From Myxococcales bacterium (lineage in GTDB: Bacteria; Myxococcota_A; Polyangia; Haliangiales; Haliangiaceae), in assembly GCA_028287115.1 (NCBI GenBank), contig JAQBQF010000214.1, positions 1-56,560 of the forward strand: a stretch of DNA of 56,560 bases, read 5' to 3'. Shown in pieces: positions 51,567 through 56,560 of the stretch. Numbering within the stretch: position 1 is the first letter of the stretch; each line of letters begins with the position of its first letter. The notes under the pieces are model-generated. The model was not told where the DNA came from and searched no databases. It saw only the letters and a program-made list of their open reading frames with translations. The translations under genes were made by a program, and so were the position numbers.

Positions 51567-52471
51567 GCCGCGACGCTAGCACGCGGCTGCGTGTCGGGGA
51601 CGATCACGTCGAATTGTCCGAGATCGAGCAGGATGTCGCCATTTTCGAGCGTGCGTATCGTATCGGCGAACCGATAGCCGAACTTGATCTCCTTGTCGGT
51701 GTAGTGCTTCAGCGAGTGCACCGTCTGCATCGTGATGTCGTCGAGGCCGATCAGCGACACCTCGAGCTCGAGCTCCGCACTCGCGAGGCCCTCGGCGTCG
51801 AGCCCGTAGAGCGGGCTCGCTTCGTCGATCACGTGCATCGCGACCCAGCCACGGCGCATGCCACCCATCCGTTCGCGGACGAGCGGCAGATCGGACATCT
51901 TGTAGAAGGTCTCACCCTCCGCCGTCCGCCGGAGCAACGAGGCCACGACGCGCAGTTGCGCTTCGACGATTACATTTGACCGCCGGTTGCCGAGCCGGAA
52001 GACCAGCGTCTGCTGGCCTTCGTGTTTGGTGATCACGCAGTGCGAGCTGAACGCGACGCGCGCCGTCGGTCGCGCGAACTTCGCGAACACGAGGCCGGTG
52101 GCGAGCGCGGTGACGATGATTCCGGTGATCGCTTCGATGATCATCACCGCGTTCGCAGCGCCCGACTTGGGGTTCATCACGCCGTACCCGATCGTGGCCA
52201 GGGTCTGCACGCTGAACGAGAGAGAGTCGAGGAACGAGTCCGTGCGCATCCCATCGACACCGCCGACCACGTAATAAACGACCGCGAACAGCAGGTTTAC
52301 GACAAAGAACCCGACCGCGATCATCAGGAAAGACGCCCACCATGGCAGCCGGAGGAACGAGTGATAGGCGTCGCGCAGCACCGCGCGCTGGTCGCCGACG
52401 ATCCAGAAGTTGTAGCCCTGCGGTTGCGGGGAGCGGTGGGCCCCGGGGGGCAGACCAGACGGGACGGACAT
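51563..52471 (-). CDS. KirBac-type inward-rectifier potassium channel
   Basis: 302 aa. Slide helix near 'DQRAVLRDAYHSFLRLPWW', TM1 about 47-69, pore helix 'SFSVQTLATIGYG' with selectivity filter TIGYG (93-97), TM2 about 107-131, then the cytoplasmic Kir beta sandwich ('SSHCVITKHEGQQTLVFRLGNRRSNVIVEAQLRVV', 'GLDDITMQTVHSLKHYTDKEIKFGYRF'). Conducts K across the inner membrane. Start ATG 52471 lies 18 bp from the divergent small gene. First gene of a minus-strand operon. Confidence 0.96.
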   Translation of the reverse strand: MSVPSGLPPGAHRSPQPQGYNFWIVGDQRAVLRDAYHSFLRLPWWASFLMIAVGFFVVNLLFAVVYYVVGGVDGMRTDSFLDSLSFSVQTLATIGYGVMNPKSGAANAVMIIEAITGIIVTALATGLVFAKFARPTARVAFSSHCVITKHEGQQTLVFRLGNRRSNVIVEAQLRVVASLLRRTAEGETFYKMSDLPLVRERMGGMRRGWVAMHVIDEASPLYGLDAEGLASAELELEVSLIGLDDITMQTVHSLKHYTDKEIKFGYRFADTIRTLENGDILLDLGQFDVIVPDTQPRASVAA

Positions 52472-52489
52472 GACGCACTCTAATGTGGC

Positions 52490-52828
52490 ATGGTCCGGCG
52501 CATGTCTGAGGACGTCACGATGGAACAGTTGGTCGAGGTGCTGCCGGCACGGATCTGGTACCTGACCTCGAACGGCCAGGACATGTGGTGTCGCCGGCCC
52601 TACGGTTTTCTGTTCTCGACCGGCCAGAGCGCAGAAGACTTCGCAAAGGCGATGGGCAATGGCGAGGAGCTGTTCGCGGTCGGTCTCGATGCGGGCGCGC
52701 TGATCTCGAACGAGATGCTCGATGGGTTACGCAACAGCGCGGTGACGAGGTTGTTCATCGACCCTTCGATCGATCCGGACAGCGGTGACGTCCACGGCAA
52801 GATCTTGCGGCTCGCGCCGATGAACTAA
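52490..52828 (+). CDS. Small hypothetical protein
   Basis: 112 aa from ATG 52490 (ATG 52502 possible). Soluble, with 'MEQLVEVLPARIWYLTSNGQDMWCRRPYGFLFSTGQSAEDFAKAM' in the first half and 'LFIDPSIDPDSGDVHGKILRLAP' at the end. Its stop overlaps the PilZ gene stop on the other strand (CTAA, 52825-52828). No family recognised; length and composition fit a compact alpha/beta domain. Confidence 0.7.
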   Translation: MVRRMSEDVTMEQLVEVLPARIWYLTSNGQDMWCRRPYGFLFSTGQSAEDFAKAMGNGEELFAVGLDAGALISNEMLDGLRNSAVTRLFIDPSIDPDSGDVHGKILRLAPMN

Positions 52829-53229
52829 GTCTGGTCGTCGAGCGTTGGACGGAGCTCGGTCGGGTCGTCGGTCAGGAATTCGATGCGCTGCCGTTCCACG
52901 AGATCGTCCACGAAGCGTTGGATGCGATCCTGGATCTGGGGCGGCAGATTCTGAAACGCGACGGCAAACCGATCGCTGCGATCGTCACCAACGTCCGTGC
53001 GCAGCACACGCGCCTCGACCGAGATCTGAATGCCGTCGAGCTCGATCAACATCTTGATCTTCTCGCCGCTGACCAGGCTCAAGTGGCCGAGCAGTCGCGC
53101 GCCGCCTGCCGACAAGCACTCGACATCGAAGGTCGCGGTTTGACTGACGCGCGCGAGCACCACAGCCTTTGCGCCCGTATCCGAAGCTCTCGAATAATGC
53201 CGGCGTTCGACATGTGGCGTTAGCTTCAC
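52825..53229 (-). CDS. PilZ domain protein
   Basis: 134 aa from GTG 53229. N-terminal 'VERRHYSRASDTGAKAVVLARV' carries the start of a PilZ RxxxR-like motif, then 'DVECLSAGGARLLGHLSLVSGEKIKMLIELDGI' ('D/NxSxxG' variant, here LSAGG) and 'VEARVLRTDVGDDRSDRFAVAFQNLPPQIQDRI', the classic PilZ end. PilZ domains bind cyclic-di-GMP, but the second motif is changed, so binding is uncertain. Possible motility or envelope regulator. Convergent overlap with the small gene at 52490. Confidence 0.82.
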   Translation of the reverse strand: MKLTPHVERRHYSRASDTGAKAVVLARVSQTATFDVECLSAGGARLLGHLSLVSGEKIKMLIELDGIQISVEARVLRTDVGDDRSDRFAVAFQNLPPQIQDRIQRFVDDLVERQRIEFLTDDPTELRPTLDDQT

Positions 53230-53403
53230 TCGCTCATCGTAGAGGACTGGCGCCCCTAACGGCTGTTTGCTGCCGGGTCGGAGCCCATCGCACATCGCCT
53301 CCGTACTAGATGTGCGCGATCGGAAGTTGCCACCTCTTTGCCGCAACCTTTGGGTGCCAACGGCCAACTATGACTACGACGCATTGTTCCGCGTCGGAGA
53401 ACC

Positions 53404-53955
53404 ATGATGAAACTTCTAGCCTTTGCACTCGTTTCCCTCACCGCGTGTGGCGCCGATCCGGTCTCGTATTCCGCGCCGGTCGGGATCAACCTCACCGTCA
53501 AGTCGAGCGATGTTTCGAACAACGCGATCAGCGACGACAAGGCGATCACGAGCGAGAGTGGCAACCCCTTCGGTGCCTTCGTCAACGATGCGCATGCCAA
53601 GCTCGGCCGCGATCCGTCGCGGATCGAGATCGATAGCGTCAACTTGATCCTCGGCGCCCAATCGACAGGCGTCACGACACTCGATCAGGTCTACACGGGC
53701 GATGTCGACGTCGCGCTGATCACGAACGACACGAACAACACGTACGACATCGGGCATGTGATGAACCCGACCGGTGTCGGCCCGGTCGCCGTCAGCGTCA
53801 ACTACGACTCGACGCGGGTCCCGGCCCTAGACTACACGAAGATCCTGACTGGCAGCTTCAAGGTCGTGATCCGTGGTCCTGCGACGGCGACGTTCAGCGG
53901 CAAGGGGGCCCAAGCAAACATGCAGCTGACCTTCACGTTCGCCGCGTTTCAGTAG
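53404..53955 (+). CDS. Lipoprotein, unknown function
   Basis: 183 aa from ATG 53404, with lipobox 'VSLTAC'. Beta-rich mature region: 'INLTVKSSDVSNNAISDDKAITSE', 'IDSVNLILGAQST', 'VDVALITNDTNN', 'SFKVVIRGPATATFSG'. The repeated Asn-rich strands suggest an adhesin-like or substrate-binding sandwich. A conserved family could not be assigned. The upstream 174-bp gap (53230-53403) shows no other gene. Confidence 0.72.
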   Translation: MMKLLAFALVSLTACGADPVSYSAPVGINLTVKSSDVSNNAISDDKAITSESGNPFGAFVNDAHAKLGRDPSRIEIDSVNLILGAQSTGVTTLDQVYTGDVDVALITNDTNNTYDIGHVMNPTGVGPVAVSVNYDSTRVPALDYTKILTGSFKVVIRGPATATFSGKGAQANMQLTFTFAAFQ

Positions 53956-54027
53956 ACGGAGCGATCCTCACCGGGGTCGGAGTGAATCCGTCCCCTCCCT
54001 CTTGGGCTCGGATGTAAGCTGCGTTGG

Positions 54028-55035
54028 ATGCGAGCGGTCGCGGTGATTTGTGTGCTGCTGTTCGGTGCGCACGTGCACGCTCAGCAGCCGGAATCGATCG
54101 TGTTGGCGAGCGGCGATCCCGCGTTTCAGGCGGCGCTCGCCGATGCGCTCGCTCCGGCCGGCATGGCCGTGGTGACCGTGAAAGAAGCGCCTCCGAGCGC
54201 CATCGATATCTCGAACTCATCGCGGGTGATCGCCGACCGCGAGCACGCGAGCTCGACGGTGTGGCTGCTCGCAGATGCGAACGGCTCGACCCTGATCACG
54301 TACGACCGCGGCGTCGATCGCGTGCTCGTTCGTTCGTTGCCATACATCGCACCCCTCGATCCGGCGCAAGCCGCCGAGGTCGCACGCATGGCGCGAACGA
54401 TGCTGCACGCCTTGCGAGTGACGCCTGATGTCGATCTGCCACCCCCACATGCGGTCGACGCAGCTGCGGTTCGCGCACGCGCGGCGAGCGAGCCGAGGAT
54501 CGCTGCGCCGGACGTGATCCGATCGCCGAAGGCGACGCTCGCCGTCGACGCGAGCTTCGGTGTGCGCCTCGGCGCGCCGGCCGCGGACGCCGGGATTGGC
54601 GGCACGTTCGCGGCGACGTGGCTTCCCGATCGTCTCGGTGTGACGTTGCGGGTGGGCCTGGCTCCGAGCGCGGCGATTCACGCAACGACGTTCATGGGTA
54701 CGATCTCCGACGACTCGATCACGCTCGCGGCGCGATTGCCGTTGCGGGTCGCCGATCACATGGTCGCGATCGGGACCGCCGGCCCATCGCTGCACATCGT
54801 GCAGCTCGATGGGGAGCTCACCGGTGGAGGCAGCGCGACCGCTCCGCGATTCAATCCCGCTGCACAGATCGGGCTGACGCTCCAATACGAGCTCGGCGCG
54901 TTCGAGGTCGGGGTTGGGGTGTCAGCGGACTGGCTACTTCGACGGCAGAAGTACGATGTCGGTGCCGACGAGATCGTTGGCATGTCACCGATCCAGCTCT
55001 CGGCGGGCCTCGTCGTGATGGCGCGAATCCTGTAA
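54028..55035 (+). CDS. Exported protein, possible partner of the ECF sigma system
   Basis: 335 aa from ATG 54028, with signal 'VAVICVLLFGAHVHA'. Residues about 20-110 look like a TolB/PAS-free alpha/beta domain ('ESIVLASGDPAFQAALADALAPAGMAVV'); the second half is beta-barrel-like ('GVRLGAPAADAGIGGTFAATWL', 'GVTLRVGLAP', 'IQLSAGLVVMARIL'). It lies 30 bp before the sigma factor on the same strand, so it may belong to the same signalling unit. Function not recognised. Confidence 0.6.
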   Translation: MRAVAVICVLLFGAHVHAQQPESIVLASGDPAFQAALADALAPAGMAVVTVKEAPPSAIDISNSSRVIADREHASSTVWLLADANGSTLITYDRGVDRVLVRSLPYIAPLDPAQAAEVARMARTMLHALRVTPDVDLPPPHAVDAAAVRARAASEPRIAAPDVIRSPKATLAVDASFGVRLGAPAADAGIGGTFAATWLPDRLGVTLRVGLAPSAAIHATTFMGTISDDSITLAARLPLRVADHMVAIGTAGPSLHIVQLDGELTGGGSATAPRFNPAAQIGLTLQYELGAFEVGVGVSADWLLRRQKYDVGADEIVGMSPIQLSAGLVVMARIL

Positions 55036-55065
55036 CCAACGTGGCAATTCGGGCCACTATCAGGT

Positions 55066-55671
55066 GTGGCCCTGAAGATCGTCGAGCCGCGGCAAACGCC
55101 GCAGGATGAGGGCGAGCTGATCGCCGCTTGCATCCGTGGCGATCGAGCTGCCGAGCGGATGCTGTTCGCGCGCGAATACCCGCGGGTTAACGCGACCGTC
55201 TACCGGCTGCTCGGAGCGACACGAGAGACCGATGATCTCGTCCAAGAGACGTTCATCGCGGTGTTTCGCGCGCTGCCGAAATTTCGCGGCGAATCGAAGC
55301 TCTCCACCTGGATCGACCGGATCGCCGTCCGCGTGGTGTTTCAATTCATCGGCGCTCGTAAACGCCAGCCGATTCCGCTCGAGTTTGTCCCCGAGCGTGA
55401 GAATGCCGACGGGAACCCACGCGACCGAGCCGCTGCCCGCGATGGCTTGCGACGTCTCTATGCAGCGCTGTCACGCCTCAAGCCGGAGGCGCGCATGGCG
55501 TTCGCGCTCTACGCGATCGATGGGCGGAGCATCGCCGAGGTCGCCAGGTTGACCGGAACCTCCACCGTCACCGCCAAGGTCCGGATCTGGCGCGCGCGTC
55601 GCGACATGGCGCAACGCGCGGCAAGCGATCCGGTCCTTGCCGAGTACCTCGCCGAAGGACGGGAACCGTGA
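55066..55671 (+). CDS. ECF-type RNA polymerase sigma factor
   Basis: 201 aa from GTG 55066. Region 2: 'LIAACIRGDRAAERMLFAREYPRVNATVYRLLGATRETDDLVQETFIAVFRALPKFRGESKLSTWIDRIAV'; region 4: 'LSRLKPEARMAFALYAIDGRSIAEVARLTGTSTVTAKVRIWRARRDM' with the helix-turn-helix. No region 1.1 or 3. It directs polymerase to a small regulon. Its stop overlaps the next gene's GTG (GTGA, 55668-55671), and the partner is FecR-like, typical of sigma/anti-sigma pairs. Confidence 0.93.
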   Translation: MALKIVEPRQTPQDEGELIAACIRGDRAAERMLFAREYPRVNATVYRLLGATRETDDLVQETFIAVFRALPKFRGESKLSTWIDRIAVRVVFQFIGARKRQPIPLEFVPERENADGNPRDRAAARDGLRRLYAALSRLKPEARMAFALYAIDGRSIAEVARLTGTSTVTAKVRIWRARRDMAQRAASDPVLAEYLAEGREP

Positions 55672-56560
55672 CCGACCGCGATCGGATCGTCGTCGAGGTT
55701 CCTGCGAGCGATTCTCGCCGCGAGAGGATCGAGCGACACGTCTTCGAGCAACTCGCCGCGATGCGGAGCGCCGACCGCGCCGATGCGGTGTTGTCCGATT
55801 CGCGCCGTCCACGCTGGTGGATTCCACTCGCCGGCCTCGCCGTGGTCGGTGCGATCGCGGTGATGCTCGTCGCGCTTCGTATGGATCGCAGGACGCAGCT
55901 CGCGCAGTCTTCGTCCTACGTCGTGACGCCGGTCGGAGGCGCGTCGCGGTTTACCGTAGGCGATGCCGTGATCGATGCGGGTAGCGATACCAGCGTCGAA
56001 GTGAAACAAGAGGCAAGCGGCGTCGTGACGCTCGTGCTCGCGCGGGGCTCTGTCGATTGTGACGTCACGCCGCGACCAGGTCGACCTCCATTCTTTGTCA
56101 AAGCGGGCGATATCACCGTCGAAGTGGTGGGCACGCGATTCACGGTGGCACGCGGTAACGCGGGCGTGCGGGTTGACGTGAGCAGAGGCAAGGTCCGTGT
56201 GGCATCGACGGATGGTGAGCGCTTTGTCACCGCCGGTGACACGTGGACGAATGCGATCACCGGCGTAGCGCCAAGCGAACCACAGCGGCAACCCGCAACT
56301 GGCGACGCTGCCCCCGACGAACCGATCGCGACTCGGCCGACTGAGCCAGCTCGCAGCACGTACGATACGTTCCAAGCCGCACAGCGTCTCGAAGCTCGCG
56401 ATCGGGACTCCGCAGCACGCGGCTATCGCAAGGCGGCAACGGGTTCCGATCAATGGGCAGCTCTCGCGCTCTATAGCCTCGCGCAGCTCGATGCGGCGCG
56501 AGGTCATACCAAGACTGCGCTTGCCGGCATCGAAGAATATCAGCGTCGCTTTGGAAAGGG
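55668..56560 (+). CDS. FecR-domain protein with TPR-like tail (3' partial)
   Basis: 297 codons plus two bases to the window edge, GTG 55668. Cytoplasmic N-terminus ('DSRRERIERHVFEQLAAMRSADRADAVL'), one membrane segment ('WWIPLAGLAVVGAIAVMLVAL', about 45-65), then a FecR periplasmic domain ('GASRFTVGDAVIDAG', 'RGSVDCDVTPRPG', 'VEVVGTRFTVARGNAGVRVDVSRGKVRVAS'), a Pro-rich linker and the start of TPR-like helices. It should act as the anti-sigma factor and signal relay for the coupled sigma factor. The end is missing. Confidence 0.85.
   Translation, partial: MTDRDRIVVEVPASDSRRERIERHVFEQLAAMRSADRADAVLSDSRRPRWWIPLAGLAVVGAIAVMLVALRMDRRTQLAQSSSYVVTPVGGASRFTVGDAVIDAGSDTSVEVKQEASGVVTLVLARGSVDCDVTPRPGRPPFFVKAGDITVEVVGTRFTVARGNAGVRVDVSRGKVRVASTDGERFVTAGDTWTNAITGVAPSEPQRQPATGDAAPDEPIATRPTEPARSTYDTFQAAQRLEARDRDSAARGYRKAATGSDQWAALALYSLAQLDAARGHTKTALAGIEEYQRRFGK

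Overview
The window is high-GC, gene-dense bacterial chromosome. Several features point to a myxobacterium-like member of Myxococcota, perhaps near Kofleriaceae/Haliangiales; this is inferred from gene style and has not been tested phylogenetically. They are the many short-signal lipoproteins with 'xxxC' lipoboxes, GTG/TTG starts, Asp/Ala/Pro- or Gly/Ser-rich linkers, beta-propeller and Ig-like lipoproteins, an enhancer-binding regulator, a glycogen-to-trehalose pair, and an AtuD-like acyl-CoA dehydrogenase beside an Omp85 protein. I see no rRNA, tRNA, CRISPR array, complete insertion sequence or phage module. No gene-free stretch exceeds 300 bases.

Layout. 1-6.3 kb: the tail of a histidine kinase, two envelope proteins (one with a GATCCC-type hexanucleotide tract), a Cys-rich redox-type protein with a 4-bp-overlapping partner, a cyclophilin, a Uma2 nuclease-like protein, a FitAB-type toxin-antitoxin pair with an AT-rich repeat upstream, and a small fossil of an MmcQ/YjbR gene. 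6.3-11.3 kb: a GST, three overlapping lipoprotein genes (one resembling copper-dependent PHM/DBH monooxygenases), and a lipoprotein gene flanked by an intact small gene and a decayed copy of that gene's 3' end. 11.4-15.3 kb: a glycogen debranching enzyme and TreZ overlapping by 4 bp. 15.5-18.5 kb: lipoproteins and several small genes, the last with lower GC. 18.5-28.4 kb: mostly minus strand, with tandem WYL regulators (PafC/PafB-like), an alpha/beta hydrolase, a small outer-membrane protein, a sigma-54 activator, a metallo-beta-lactamase-fold hydrolase, a flippase, cardiolipin synthase and GreB.

28.5-45.1 kb: a CBS-domain CNNM/HlyC-type protein, an SPFH-like protein, an Omp85/acyl-CoA dehydrogenase pair, a DUF882/M15-type murein endopeptidase, a GT39-like membrane glycosyltransferase, a secreted EEP-family lipoprotein, a quinone oxidoreductase, glutamyl-Q tRNA(Asp) synthetase, a PEGA-like protein, a DUF1415-like protein, and a divergent pair (nucleotidyltransferase and CDP-alcohol phosphatidyltransferase) that probably makes an alcohol-phosphate lipid or solute. 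45.2-49.2 kb: a plus-strand set of small Cys/His-rich envelope proteins, including two tandem 146-aa CxxCH lipoproteins. 49.3-52.5 kb: a minus-strand operon of KirBac channel, parvulin, an Ig-cytochrome lipoprotein and an acyltransferase. 52.5-56.6 kb: small genes, a PilZ protein, a lipoprotein, and an ECF sigma factor with a FecR/TPR-type partner that runs off the end.

Most promising for a second look: the Cys/His-rich plus CxxCH cluster at 45-47.7 kb; the PHM-like lipoprotein, where the usual Met ligand appears to be His; the nucleotidyltransferase/CDP-alcohol transferase pair around a perfect 16-bp palindrome; and two gene fossils (6173-6286, 9883-9931).
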